A stretch of DNA of 32,594 bases from Lentisphaeria bacterium (GCA_900768515.1 CAAGDG010000150.1:1-32594); one strand, 5' to 3'; shown: positions 15,233-23,810, counted from the stretch's first letter. The notes: a model not told the origin generated them from the sequence alone. Numbers and translations are program-made.

Positions 15233-16701
15233 CGGAACTCCTCCGGATGGCGCTCCTTCAGCAGCGGCACCGCCCAGCCGCGCCCGGTCCGTTCCAGCCG
15301 CCCGCAGTAGCCGGCCAGGTGGCCGTGGGCGTGGCACGGTCCGCCGCGGTGAAGCTCCTCCCACATCGGATCGTGGAAGAATCCCTCCGGCTGAGTTGCC
15401 ATCATCTCGTCGTGCCAGTCGAGGTAGCAACGGGCCAGTTCGGAGCAGACGTCGGGACGCTCCGCGGCCAGATCGCGCTGTTCGTGCGGATCCTCCGAAA
15501 TGCGAAAGAGCATCTCCTTCGGGAACAGGTGGAAGAAGTCGTGGTAGGTGCGCATGTAGAGCCACTCCCCGCGGCGTACCGAACGCTGGCAGCCGTGACA
15601 GCACTGCGAAACCACCAGATAGTCGCGTCCGGTCGGCGTTCCCTCCCGGAGCGCGGCGGCGAAGCTCTCGCCGTCCCAGCTCCGGCGCGGTTCCCGGTCG
15701 AGCAGCGCGGCCAGCGTCGGCAGCAGATCGATGTTGTAGTGCAGCCCCGTGTCGACGTGGCCGCGCTTCATCCCCGGCCAGCGGATGATCAGCGGAATCC
15801 GGGTGGTGCAGTAGTCGGCGGTGCCGTGTTCGCTCCAGAGACCGAGTTCGCCGAGGTTCTCCCCGTGATCGGAGCTGACGATGATGACGAGGTCGTCGAG
15901 CACGCCGAGCTGTTCGAGCCGTTCGAGCAGCATTCCGACGTGGGTGTCGGCGTAGCGGACGCCGCAGTCGTAGCCGTCGATCTCCCGCCGGACTCCGGCC
16001 ATGTCGTCGACCCGGCCGGCCTGCCGGGGAAACCGGGGATTCTCCCGGTCGTCGTACATCGCAATCTCGCCGATGCCGTGGGGTCCGACCGTCTCCCGCC
16101 GCTGGCGGTCGATCTCCTCCGCGGTCAGCCATTCCGGCAGCGGCTCCTCCGCAAACGGATTGCCGAACGCGGCGGGGGCGCGGTAGGGGGTGTGCGGATC
16201 CCAGTAGTTCACATGCAGATACCAGTTCTCCTCCGCGCCGTGCCGGTCGAGCCAGTCGAGCGCGGTCGGCGTCACCTCCTCGGCCGACTCCATGCCGCCC
16301 TTGCCGGTGTCGTAGATCTCGCGGAACCCGGCGTAGTAGCAGAAGGTCGAATGGCGCTCGGCGAATCCGCCCACGTAAACCGTGCGCAGCCCGGCTTCCA
16401 TCTTCAGAAACGCGGGCAGCGTATCCGACCCCATCCGGTTCCGGAAACCGCGGCCCCGCCCCTCCGGACGGAAATCCGCGTTGAAACCGTCGTGGTTGAT
16501 CACCCCGTTGTGGATGCCGAACGTGCCGGTCATCAGCGCCGAACGCGACGGCAGGCAGGGGGCGTCGGAGGTGTGGCAGTTCTCAAACCGCACCCCTTCG
16601 GCGGCAATCCGGTCGAGGTTCGGCGAAGTGTTGCGGCAGTAGCCGTAACAGCCGAGGTGGTCGGGACGCAGAGTGTCGATGTCAAGATAGAGAATTCTCA
16701 T
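15229..16701 (-). CDS. Cys-type sulfatase (CLPSR)
   Basis: 490-residue S1-family sulfatase. The first metal motif is D-I-D (residues 7-9) in LYLDIDTLRPDHLGCYGY, typical of this large family; the catalytic Cys49 is in CLPSR, and the second metal region is VSSDHGENLG (about 257). The C-terminal part has the small four-stranded domain and the usual ISEDPHEQRDLA. There is no signal peptide. The start ATG (16701) overlaps the stop of the upstream sulfatase (ATGA), and its own stop overlaps the maturase start (GTGA), so three genes are translationally linked. It should be activated by the adjacent maturase. Substrate is not predictable from sequence alone. Confidence 0.9.
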   Translation of the reverse strand: MRILYLDIDTLRPDHLGCYGYCRNTSPNLDRIAAEGVRFENCHTSDAPCLPSRSALMTGTFGIHNGVINHDGFNADFRPEGRGRGFRNRMGSDTLPAFLKMEAGLRTVYVGGFAERHSTFCYYAGFREIYDTGKGGMESAEEVTPTALDWLDRHGAEENWYLHVNYWDPHTPYRAPAAFGNPFAEEPLPEWLTAEEIDRQRRETVGPHGIGEIAMYDDRENPRFPRQAGRVDDMAGVRREIDGYDCGVRYADTHVGMLLERLEQLGVLDDLVIIVSSDHGENLGELGLWSEHGTADYCTTRIPLIIRWPGMKRGHVDTGLHYNIDLLPTLAALLDREPRRSWDGESFAAALREGTPTGRDYLVVSQCCHGCQRSVRRGEWLYMRTYHDFFHLFPKEMLFRISEDPHEQRDLAAERPDVCSELARCYLDWHDEMMATQPEGFFHDPMWEELHRGGPCHAHGHLAGYCGRLERTGRGWAVPLLKERHPEEFR

Positions 16702-18128
16702 AACGTTGCTCCTCTTCCGATTCCGGCCCAGGGCTGCGAGGAACGCGGCTCGCAGCCGGTGCAGAGCCGGCCGTCACGGACATAGTTTTCAGGACGCCAG
16801 GCGAGTTCCCGGACCAGCCGTTCCCGCCAGAAGGCGGTCCGCTCCGGCCGCTCCGCCGCAAGGTCGTGCCGTTCCTCCGGATCCGCGTTCAGGTCGAAGA
16901 GCAGCTCCCGGCCGCTCCGGCTGAACCAGCAGTACTTCTCGTTGCCGTCGGTCAGCCAATGGTTGGAGAGGGCGTCGTTGGGGTGTTCGCCGTGGAGATA
17001 CTCTCTTCTGCCGCCGGCGCCCAGCAGGTTTTCCCCGTCGAGCCCGGGGGGAACCGCGATGCCGCAGAGTTCGCAGAGGGTCGGAAAGATGTCGCGCAGC
17101 TCCGCGAGCCGCCGGTCGGTGACGCCGGCCCGCTCCCCCCGCATCGAACGCGGAAGCCGCAGGAAGAGCGGAATTCCGGCGCACCCTTCAAACGGCATCG
17201 ACTTGCGGACCAGCCGGTGGTCGTAGAGCATGTCGCCGTGGTCCGAGACGAAGAGGATCAGCAGCTCCTCCCACAAGTTCCGGTCGCCGAGTTCGATGAA
17301 GAGCCGGTTGAGTTCGTAGTCGATCTGGGTGACGAGCGCACAGTAGGCGCGCCGCGCCCGGTCGCGGAAATGTTTCTCCTGCGGAATCGGATTTTCGGCA
17401 TTCCGGTAATTTTCCATGAATTCCGTCCAGTCGCCGTCGACCGGTTCGGGCATGGATCTTCCCTCGTACATCGCCCAGTACGACGGCGGCGGATCGAGCG
17501 GAGAATGCGGACGGTGATAGGAGACCTGCAGGAAAAACGGCTTCGTCGGATCCCGTCTCCGCAGGAATTCGATGCTTCTGGTCGTGACCCACGCGGTCGG
17601 GTGCAACCGCTCGTCCCACGGCCAGCAGCGCGACGCATAGCCGTTGCAGCCGGGGGCGCAGTCGCAGATGTCGGCGGCGGGGCCGAGTTCGCGGCGAACG
17701 TCCGGCAGATAGTCGTCGTATTCGATCGGATCGCGGTATTTCTTCCGCTTGTCGTGGAGAAATCCGTCGTGCAGAACCACATTGTGAAACCCCATCAGCG
17801 CCCGGGCAGGTTCCACGTGCATCTTTCCGACGCACTGGGTGTGGTAGCCGGCCTCCGCGAAGACGCCGGGCAGCGTGACCGGATACCTCCACTCCGGACG
17901 GGCGTCGTACCCGGTGAAACCGTGGTTCTCGTGCTTGAGTCCGGTCATCAGCGTGGCGCGGGCCGCGATGCAGGTCGGACAGGCCGAATAGGCGCGGGTG
18001 AAATTGATCCCCTCCCGGGCGAGCTGGTCAAGGTGCGGCGTGTGGGCGAAGCCGGGGCGGTTCAGCCCCAGCGCGTCGCGCCGCATCTGATCGACCACGA
18101 TCATCAGTACGTTCGGTCGTTCTCTCAT
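16698..18128 (-). CDS. Cys-type sulfatase with variant CIAAR motif
   Basis: 476-residue S1-family sulfatase. The first metal ligand is D13 in VVDQMRRDALG; the catalytic motif reads C53-I-A-A-R57, with Ala in place of the usual Pro. C-x-[PA]-x-R is still a recognised maturation signature. VSDHGDMLYDH (about 293) supplies the second metal pair, and NADPEERHDLA is typical near the C-terminus. I chose ATG 18128 because AGAAGGA precedes it; the frame extends upstream to 18188 without support. No signal peptide is seen. First gene of the downstream array (12208-18128), under the promoter at 18234-18263; its stop overlaps the next start (ATGA). Confidence 0.88.
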   Translation of the reverse strand: MRERPNVLMIVVDQMRRDALGLNRPGFAHTPHLDQLAREGINFTRAYSACPTCIAARATLMTGLKHENHGFTGYDARPEWRYPVTLPGVFAEAGYHTQCVGKMHVEPARALMGFHNVVLHDGFLHDKRKKYRDPIEYDDYLPDVRRELGPAADICDCAPGCNGYASRCWPWDERLHPTAWVTTRSIEFLRRRDPTKPFFLQVSYHRPHSPLDPPPSYWAMYEGRSMPEPVDGDWTEFMENYRNAENPIPQEKHFRDRARRAYCALVTQIDYELNRLFIELGDRNLWEELLILFVSDHGDMLYDHRLVRKSMPFEGCAGIPLFLRLPRSMRGERAGVTDRRLAELRDIFPTLCELCGIAVPPGLDGENLLGAGGRREYLHGEHPNDALSNHWLTDGNEKYCWFSRSGRELLFDLNADPEERHDLAAERPERTAFWRERLVRELAWRPENYVRDGRLCTGCEPRSSQPWAGIGRGATL

Positions 18129-18233
18129 CAGGCCATCCTTCTGCGGGTTGCTCCGCGGTTTTCGAGGAAAAAGGCGAACCGGCGCCACTCTTCCGCTCTT
18201 CGGATTTTAAGATAGGCCCCCCGGTTCCGCTTT

Positions 18234-18263
18234 GCAATACCATGAATCGATGAAACATATCAA
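18234..18263 (-). promoter_or_regulatory. Promoter of the downstream sulfatase/maturase array
   Basis: Read on the minus strand: TTGATA (18258-18263), 18-bp spacer, TATTGC (18234-18239) with an extended TG. The same arrangement and the flanking CAAATTGATA and TTC bases are present before the other sulfatase array (23670-23699). The leader to ATG 18128 is about 100 nt. Divergent AraC gene begins at 18318. Confidence 0.6.
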
Positions 18264-18317
18264 TTTGAGACGGGGAAACGCTTGAAATCACAAAAGAAAC
18301 GTGCTTCTTTATAAAAA

Positions 18318-19208
18318 ATGGACGAAAACCGTATGCAGACAATCAAACTTTTGAGACTCAATCCGATTCCGCGCGGCGCCAACTTCATGTGCTGGGACTC
18401 CTTCCGGATGGGACCGAGTTACATGTATGCGCACCAACTGCTCTACATCGTCGAAGGCACTGGAACCGGACGGATCGGCGACGACGAGTACCGGCTCGAA
18501 CCGGGGGTGTTCTCGACCTACGGCCCCGGCGTGCAGTACGATTTCCGCAGCGACCCGGGGGTGCCTCTGACCGCGGCGACAATGTGCTTTTCCTGGAGCG
18601 AGGTTTCCGAGAAACAGCTGAGCGTGCGCAACCGCAGCGCGGCGGACATGGGGGGTGACTACCTCGAGTACGCCGAATCTCCGGTCCGGATCGAGGGACT
18701 CCCCCCCTTCCCGTTCCATTTGAAGATCGAACCGCCCCAGCGCGGCCGCATGGAGGAGCTGTTCCGCGAAATCGGCACCGCCTGGCGAAGAACCCCCGGC
18801 GAACCGCTGCTCATCCTGCGGGCGAAGGCGGTCCTGGTCGAACTGGTCTACCTGCTCCGAAAACAGCTCGATTCGCCGAACCTCCCCGCGGAACCGGCCG
18901 CGCTGGAGCGGTTCCGCCGGTTCGTCGAGCAAAACTTCGCCTCGGACATCATGCGCAGAGACGCCGCCGCCGCCGCCGGCATCAGCGAAAGCCATCTGAC
19001 CGCGCTCCTGATCCGCCACTGCGGCAGCAACTTTTCCGAATACCTGAACCGGGTCCGGCTGAAGGCCGCCGTCGAACTCCTCCGCTACAGCACCCAGAGC
19101 GTCAAAGAGGTGGCGCTTTCGACCGGATTCCGGAGCAGCAGCTACTTCGTCGCCCGCTTCCGGGAGCGGTACGGCGTCTCTCCGGGCAAGGCCCGCAACG
19201 GCGTCTGA
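18318..19208 (+). CDS. AraC-family transcriptional regulator
   Basis: 296 residues. The N-terminal half is a cupin-like sensing domain (LLYIVEGTGTGRIGDDEYRLEPGVF, about residues 40-65), and the last ~100 residues are a double helix-turn-helix of AraC/XylS type: DAAAAAGISESHLTALLIRHCG, then VKEVALSTGFRSSSYFVARFRERYGVSPGKAR. It lies between the two sulfatase arrays, divergent from one and convergent with the other (3 nt from the stop of the sulfatase at 19213). It is a good candidate activator of both, responding to a sugar or glycan fragment. ATG 18318 has no Shine-Dalgarno; ATG 18333 is a possible alternative start. Confidence 0.88.
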   Translation: MDENRMQTIKLLRLNPIPRGANFMCWDSFRMGPSYMYAHQLLYIVEGTGTGRIGDDEYRLEPGVFSTYGPGVQYDFRSDPGVPLTAATMCFSWSEVSEKQLSVRNRSAADMGGDYLEYAESPVRIEGLPPFPFHLKIEPPQRGRMEELFREIGTAWRRTPGEPLLILRAKAVLVELVYLLRKQLDSPNLPAEPAALERFRRFVEQNFASDIMRRDAAAAAGISESHLTALLIRHCGSNFSEYLNRVRLKAAVELLRYSTQSVKEVALSTGFRSSSYFVARFRERYGVSPGKARNGV

Positions 19209-19212
19209 AGCG

Positions 19213-20709
19213 TCAGCGCGGATCGGTGGTGCGGGGCACCGTGTCGGCGGTTTCGACGGTCCAGCGCAGCAGCCGTTCCCGGAGCCGGGCGACGGCTTCG
19301 GCGCAGGCGGGGTCGTCGATCCGGTTGCAGAGTTCGCCGGGGTCTTTTTCGAGATCGTAGAACTCGTCCTTCTCATAGAGCCGGTAGACGTACTTCATGG
19401 TCGCGGTCCGGCACATCACCGCCTTGCCGTGCCAGGGACGGGAGTCGTCGCACTGCAACGAACAGCGCGGCCAGTAGAGACCCTCGGGATCACGGGCCGA
19501 GGAGCTGTCCAGCTCCATCGCCTGCGTCTCACCGGTCAGCCGGCCGCCCTCGCAGAAGACCGCGTCGCGCAGCCGGTCCGGACCCGGACCGAGCAACGGG
19601 AGCAGCGACTTTCCGAAGCGGTCGTATCCCGGGTCGATCCCGGCCAGATCATAGACGGTCTCCGACAGATCGACCAGTTCGACCAGCGCCTGCCGGACGC
19701 CGGGACGGCAGCCGAGCGATTTCGGCGGTTTGACGATCAGCGGCACATTGGTCAGGCAATCTTCAAAGGTGTTCTGAGTCTTTTCGACCAGACCGTAGTC
19801 CCCGGTGAAATCGCCGTGGTCGGAGAAGAGAAAGAGGGCGCTCTCGTCGTAATCCCCCCGCTCCTTCAGCGCCTCGACGATCATTTCGAACTGCCGGTCG
19901 AGCCGGGCGCACATTCCGTAGTAGATCGCCCGCAGCTCGTCCCACCGCTCCTCGGACCAGCCGGTGAGGTTCTGCCGCTCCCGAATCCCCTCCAGAATGA
20001 TCGGCTCCCCGCGCCGCGGCCCCCGGAGGCGGGGCGGAAGCAGCTTCCGGTCGATCCTCCCCGCGAACGGCTCCTCCACCGCGTAGGGCGGATGCGGATA
20101 GCCGAGCGGGAGAAAGATGCAGTACGGTTCCGGACCGCGGTAGGAGCGGATGAAGTCGATCGCCCCCAGCACGTTGCACCAGTCGCTGTCACGGTAGGGG
20201 GAACCGTCCGCCGTCTCCAGACGGCCGCGGAAGAAGCTGTAGTAATTGTCGCCGCCGGGTTCTCCCCGCCAGCTTGCCGCGGTCTGGTGGGAGTCCGGCT
20301 GCATCACGATGTTGTGCCGCTCCAGGAACTCCCGGTCCGGATGGAACTTGACGTTGCAGCAGCTGCTGAAGTCGCCGTTGCCGGGAATCAGATCGTTCTT
20401 GCCGCCCCACCAGACGAAATAGCCGTTCCGACGGAGTTCCGCGAGCAGATTGGTTTCGCCGTGTTCCGAGTGGAGCATGTGGTACATGGTCCGGTGTCCG
20501 CGGACATGCGGATAGAGTCCGGTCATGAAACTGCACCGGCTCGGCGTGCAGACCGGATTCTGGCAGAAGGCGTTCCGGAAGGAGACCGCGTCGCCCGCAA
20601 CCAGACGGTCCAGAAACGGCGTCGAGGCGGCCGGATTTCCGAAGTGGCCCCTCACGTCCGCCCGCCACTGGTCGGGGTTGATCAAGATCAGGTTCGGTCG
20701 TTTCGTCAT
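19213..20709 (-). CDS. Cys-type sulfatase (CTPSR)
   Basis: 498-residue S1-family sulfatase. D13 in LINPDQWRAD is a metal ligand, the catalytic Cys54 lies in CTPSR (54-58) followed by SFMTGLYPHVRGHRT, and FLFSDHGDFTGDYGLVEK (about 300) has the second metal pair. EDCLTNVPLIVKPP and YDLEKDPGELCNR are typical of the family. No signal peptide is visible. Last gene of the upstream three-sulfatase array: its start overlaps the previous stop as ATGA (20706-20709). It ends 4 nt before the convergent AraC stop. Needs the maturase at 14072-15232. The DQWRAD opening is of the type seen in choline-sulfatase-like enzymes, but the substrate is uncertain. Confidence 0.9.
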   Translation of the reverse strand: MTKRPNLILINPDQWRADVRGHFGNPAASTPFLDRLVAGDAVSFRNAFCQNPVCTPSRCSFMTGLYPHVRGHRTMYHMLHSEHGETNLLAELRRNGYFVWWGGKNDLIPGNGDFSSCCNVKFHPDREFLERHNIVMQPDSHQTAASWRGEPGGDNYYSFFRGRLETADGSPYRDSDWCNVLGAIDFIRSYRGPEPYCIFLPLGYPHPPYAVEEPFAGRIDRKLLPPRLRGPRRGEPIILEGIRERQNLTGWSEERWDELRAIYYGMCARLDRQFEMIVEALKERGDYDESALFLFSDHGDFTGDYGLVEKTQNTFEDCLTNVPLIVKPPKSLGCRPGVRQALVELVDLSETVYDLAGIDPGYDRFGKSLLPLLGPGPDRLRDAVFCEGGRLTGETQAMELDSSSARDPEGLYWPRCSLQCDDSRPWHGKAVMCRTATMKYVYRLYEKDEFYDLEKDPGELCNRIDDPACAEAVARLRERLLRWTVETADTVPRTTDPR

Positions 20710-22205
20710 TGCGCGCCTCCGGCATACTCCGCCGGCCAGACGACCGGCTCTTGTTCATGATCCTGAAACAGCAGCCCCGCGTCGGGGTCGGCCAGATAAC
20801 CGTCGTCGAACCGGGGCTGTTCCCGCCACTGCAGAATCCCGTCCTTCTCGATCCAGGCGTCGGAAACGGAACAGCGCTTCAAAAACTCCAGCAGAGTGCG
20901 GCGCAGCTCCCGGCCGGCCGCGGCGCAGGCGGAAAGCGCGATCCGGTTGCGGCTCTCGCGCGGATCCCGGATCCGGTCGAAGAGCCACTCCCGCCGGTCG
21001 GGTCCGGAGTGGATGTACTTGTACTCCCGGCTGACCGCCATGTAGAGCGCCTCCGGTTCGCAGCCGAACTGCGAGAAGACCACCCGGCGCTCCGACTCTC
21101 CGGCCGCGAGCGCGGCGAGATCCTCGCCGTCGAGGTCGTACCGGGCCGGATCGCCGCCGGCCGCCCGGAGAAAGGTCGGAAAGAGGTCCACCAGCGACGC
21201 CGGAGTTTCGCACCGGGTTCCGGCGGAGAATCCCGCGCCCCGGACCAGGAGCGGAATCCGGGCCGAGGCGTCGTGCATCCCGCGTTTGCCGAAGCAGTTG
21301 CAGTCTCCGAGGTATTCGCCGTGGTCGGAGGCGAAAACGATCAGGGTGTCGTCAAGTTCGCCGTGCGCCTCCAGCTCCGCGAGAATGCGGCCGATCTGGA
21401 AATCGACGAAGGAGATCGTCGCATAGTAATAGGCTTTGATGTTGCGCAGCAGCTGGCGGTCGATCCCCTGATCGCGGTACTTGTAACGATTCTGAACCCG
21501 GTTGATCCAGCAGAGCAGCGCCTCCGGATCCGGCGGTAGCTCCGGCAGCGGCATCGACGGCGAACGGTAGAGCTTGTGCCACGGCTTCGGCGGCGCAAAG
21601 GGCGGATGCGGGTGGATGAAGCTCGAAAACAGAAACCACGGCTCCGCCTCTCCGCGCCTTTCACGGAGAAACTCGACCGTGCGGTCCCCGATCCACTGCG
21701 TCGGATGCTCCTCGGCGGGGTGGAGCGAAACCTGCGGAATGTAATACATCTCCCCCCGCGTTCCGTGGGGTTCGTCGCAGCTGCTGCCGCGCTCCGCAAG
21801 CCAGCGGCAGTAGTCGTCGGTGGCGGGGTCGGAACAGCACTCCTCCTGAACCAGCCGGGTGTCGAACCCCCGTTTCGCCAGCTTGTCCGGAGTAAAATGG
21901 CATTTCCCGATCGCGGCGGTCCGGTATCCGAGCGCGTGGAGCGCCGCCGGCATCGAGTCGCCCCGGTCCGGCGGCATCGCGGTATTGTCGGCCACGCCGG
22001 TCCGGGCCGGATAGCGGCCGTAGTGCATCGAACAGCGGGCCGGCACGCAGACCGGCGACGGCGTGTAGGCGGCGGTGAAGGCGGTTCCCTCCCGGACCAG
22101 CCGGTCGAGATGCGGGGTCCGGATCACCGGATTGCCGAGCGCCCCGATCGTGTCGAACCGCTGCATGTCGGTGAAGAGCAGAAGAATATTCGGTTGTTTT
22201 TTCAT
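20706..22205 (-). CDS. Cys-type sulfatase (CVPAR)
   Basis: 499-residue S1-family sulfatase. LLLFTDMQRFDTIGALGN gives D13, catalytic Cys53 is in CVPAR, and FASDHGEYLGDCNCFGKRGMHD (about 300) gives the second metal ligands. I chose ATG 22205 because GGAGGAG lies 6 nt upstream and it overlaps the previous stop as ATGA; the frame extends to 22688 only as an antisense-like shadow of the neighbouring sulfatase. No signal peptide is seen. The stop overlaps the next start (ATGA). Middle gene of the upstream array. The substrate is not predictable. Confidence 0.9.
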   Translation of the reverse strand: MKKQPNILLLFTDMQRFDTIGALGNPVIRTPHLDRLVREGTAFTAAYTPSPVCVPARCSMHYGRYPARTGVADNTAMPPDRGDSMPAALHALGYRTAAIGKCHFTPDKLAKRGFDTRLVQEECCSDPATDDYCRWLAERGSSCDEPHGTRGEMYYIPQVSLHPAEEHPTQWIGDRTVEFLRERRGEAEPWFLFSSFIHPHPPFAPPKPWHKLYRSPSMPLPELPPDPEALLCWINRVQNRYKYRDQGIDRQLLRNIKAYYYATISFVDFQIGRILAELEAHGELDDTLIVFASDHGEYLGDCNCFGKRGMHDASARIPLLVRGAGFSAGTRCETPASLVDLFPTFLRAAGGDPARYDLDGEDLAALAAGESERRVVFSQFGCEPEALYMAVSREYKYIHSGPDRREWLFDRIRDPRESRNRIALSACAAAGRELRRTLLEFLKRCSVSDAWIEKDGILQWREQPRFDDGYLADPDAGLLFQDHEQEPVVWPAEYAGGAQ

Positions 22206-23620
22206 GAAAGTCTCCTCCGGAAAAAGGGCGGATCTCCGGCGGCGGGCAGAAGCGCCTCGACCTCCCGGCGCCAGTTTCGCAGCAGTTCCAGCAGCCGGGC
22301 GGCAATCTCCGGTTCGGCGGCCGCGCGGTTCTCCTTCTCGCCGGGATCGCGGCGGAGGTTGTAAAGTTCGAGCCGGCCGTCCTCGAAGAATTCGATCAGC
22401 TTCCAGTCGCCGCTGCGGACCGAGCTGCCCGGGGTTCCGCCCTGATTTCCATAGTGCGGATAGTGCCAGAAGATCGCCTCGCGGGGAAGTTCCGTCCCGC
22501 CCCGGAGCAGCGGGACGAGCGAAACGCCGTCCACGTGCTGTTCCGGTCTCGGCGGCACTCCGGCCAGCTCCAGCAGCGTCGGATAGAAATCCGGCGAGGT
22601 GACCGGAACCCCGCAGCGGGAACCGGGCGCGGTCATGCCGGGACAGCGGATCAGCAGGGGTTCCCGGGTTCCCCCCTCGTACATCCACCCCTTCCCTTCG
22701 GAGAGCGGCGCGTTGCAGGTGGGGGAGCCTTCCGCGGTGGCGAGTCCGCCGTTGTCGGAGGTGAAGATCACAACCGTGTCATCCGCGATGCCGGTTTCGT
22801 CGAGGCGGGCGAGCAGCCGGCCGATGTTCTCGTCGACGCTCTCGATCATCGCGGCATAGGCGGGGTCGGATTGAAGAACCCGCCGCCGCACCCGTTCGTT
22901 CCCCTTCTCCCGGATCGGGAAATACTCGCCGTCGACAAACGGATCGATCCGGTCCAATCCCATCGCCCGGGCCTTCCGGCGGAACTTCTCTATTTTCTCC
23001 GGCCTGGCCTGGATCGGCGTATGCACGCAGTAGTACCAGAGATTGAGGAAGAACGGCCGGTCGGGATCGCGGGTGTCGATCCGGCGGATCGCCTCATCGG
23101 TCAGCCGGTCCGGCAGATACTCCCCCGGCGAACGGTCTTCGAGGGTCGGAATTTGCCAAGGACTGAAATAACCCACCGGCGGATGCCCGTAGTGACAGCC
23201 GCCGACATTCACGTCAAAACCGTGACGTTCCGGCCAGTACGGTTCGTCGCCGAGGTGCCACTTGCCGAAATGCCAGGTTTGATAACCGCCCTCGCGCAGG
23301 GCGCGGGCCAGCGAACACTCCGAAAGCGGCAGCTGCTTCACATAGGGAGCGTCGACCAGGTAGCCGTGCAGCGGATGCGCGGAACCGCCGTGGTCGATCC
23401 AGTCGGTCACGCCAACCCGGGCGGGATATTTTCCGCTCATGATGCTGGCACGGGTCGGAGAACAGACCGGACAGGCGGCGTAGGCGTCGGTGAACAGCAT
23501 CCCCTGCGCCGCCAGCCGGTCGAGGTGCGGGGTCTCGTAGAAGGAGCTGCCCATGCAGCCGATATCCCTCCAGCCCATGTCGTCCATCAGGATCAATACG
23601 ATGTTCGGATGTCGCTTCAT
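22202..23620 (-). CDS. Cys-type sulfatase, arylsulfatase A / GalNAc-6-sulfatase-like (CSPTR)
   Basis: 472-residue S1-family sulfatase. Metal ligands D13-D14 lie in LILMDDMGWRDIGC, the classical arylsulfatase/N-acetylgalactosamine-6-sulfatase opening. The catalytic Cys53 is in CSPTR, followed by ASIMSGKYPARVGVTDW, and FTSDNGGLATAEG (about 282) has the D-N metal pair. No signal peptide is apparent: the protein starts MKRHPNIV. AGGAGG (23629-23634) lies 8 nt before the ATG. It is the first gene of the upstream array, driven by the promoter at 23670-23699, and its stop overlaps the next start (ATGA). Most similar in pattern to enzymes acting on sulfated amino sugars; this is an inference. Confidence 0.92.
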   Translation of the reverse strand: MKRHPNIVLILMDDMGWRDIGCMGSSFYETPHLDRLAAQGMLFTDAYAACPVCSPTRASIMSGKYPARVGVTDWIDHGGSAHPLHGYLVDAPYVKQLPLSECSLARALREGGYQTWHFGKWHLGDEPYWPERHGFDVNVGGCHYGHPPVGYFSPWQIPTLEDRSPGEYLPDRLTDEAIRRIDTRDPDRPFFLNLWYYCVHTPIQARPEKIEKFRRKARAMGLDRIDPFVDGEYFPIREKGNERVRRRVLQSDPAYAAMIESVDENIGRLLARLDETGIADDTVVIFTSDNGGLATAEGSPTCNAPLSEGKGWMYEGGTREPLLIRCPGMTAPGSRCGVPVTSPDFYPTLLELAGVPPRPEQHVDGVSLVPLLRGGTELPREAIFWHYPHYGNQGGTPGSSVRSGDWKLIEFFEDGRLELYNLRRDPGEKENRAAAEPEIAARLLELLRNWRREVEALLPAAGDPPFFRRRLS

Positions 23621-23669
23621 TCGGAAAACCTCCTGTCAGCATACAAGATAACGCCGCCCGACGCCCCCG

Positions 23670-23699
23670 GCAATAGCAGAATCGGACGAAGCGTATCAA
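23670..23699 (-). promoter_or_regulatory. Promoter of the upstream sulfatase array
   Basis: On the minus strand: TTGATA (23694-23699), 18-bp spacer, TATTGC (23670-23675) with TG at the extended -10 position. The 5' leader would be about 43 nt, ending in AGGAGG at 23629-23634. The surrounding GAARCRTATCAATTTGMG (plus strand, 23688-23705) matches 18252-18269, in the other array's control region. Confidence 0.6.
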
Positions 23700-23780
23700 T
23701 TTGCGCCGACCGGGTTGCCTTCGCCGGATTTCCGGTTATCTTTAGAAAAGAGACTTTTTTTCACTTTTTTTTCATGCTGC

Positions 23781-23810
23781 TGTCACAAACCGGTTTTTCC
23801 GACGTTATAA
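23781..23810 (+). promoter_or_regulatory. Possible ECF-type promoter of the sigma-factor operon
   Basis: TGTCACA (23781-23787) resembles a known class of ECF -35 elements, and CGTTATAA (23803-23810) lies 15 bp further, about 40 bp before the sigma gene start. It suggests autoregulation by the encoded ECF factor. The match to a -10 element is imperfect. Confidence 0.35.

Noticed and set aside
15233..16132. N-terminal extension of the sulfatase maturase to a 686-residue protein
   Set aside because: The extension overlaps the upstream sulfatase in another phase and has a shadow-like composition; GTG 15232 with GGAGGAG fits the family start.
14947..16785. Long plus-strand open frame (612 codons) opposite the sulfatase and maturase genes
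   Set aside because: It lies antisense to strongly supported sulfatase and radical SAM genes, its translation has no recognisable motif, and long shadows are expected in GC-rich DNA.
22206..22688. N-terminal extension of the middle sulfatase to 660 residues
   Set aside because: Same reason: it overlaps the previous sulfatase, and ATG 22205 has a good ribosome site and begins the fold.
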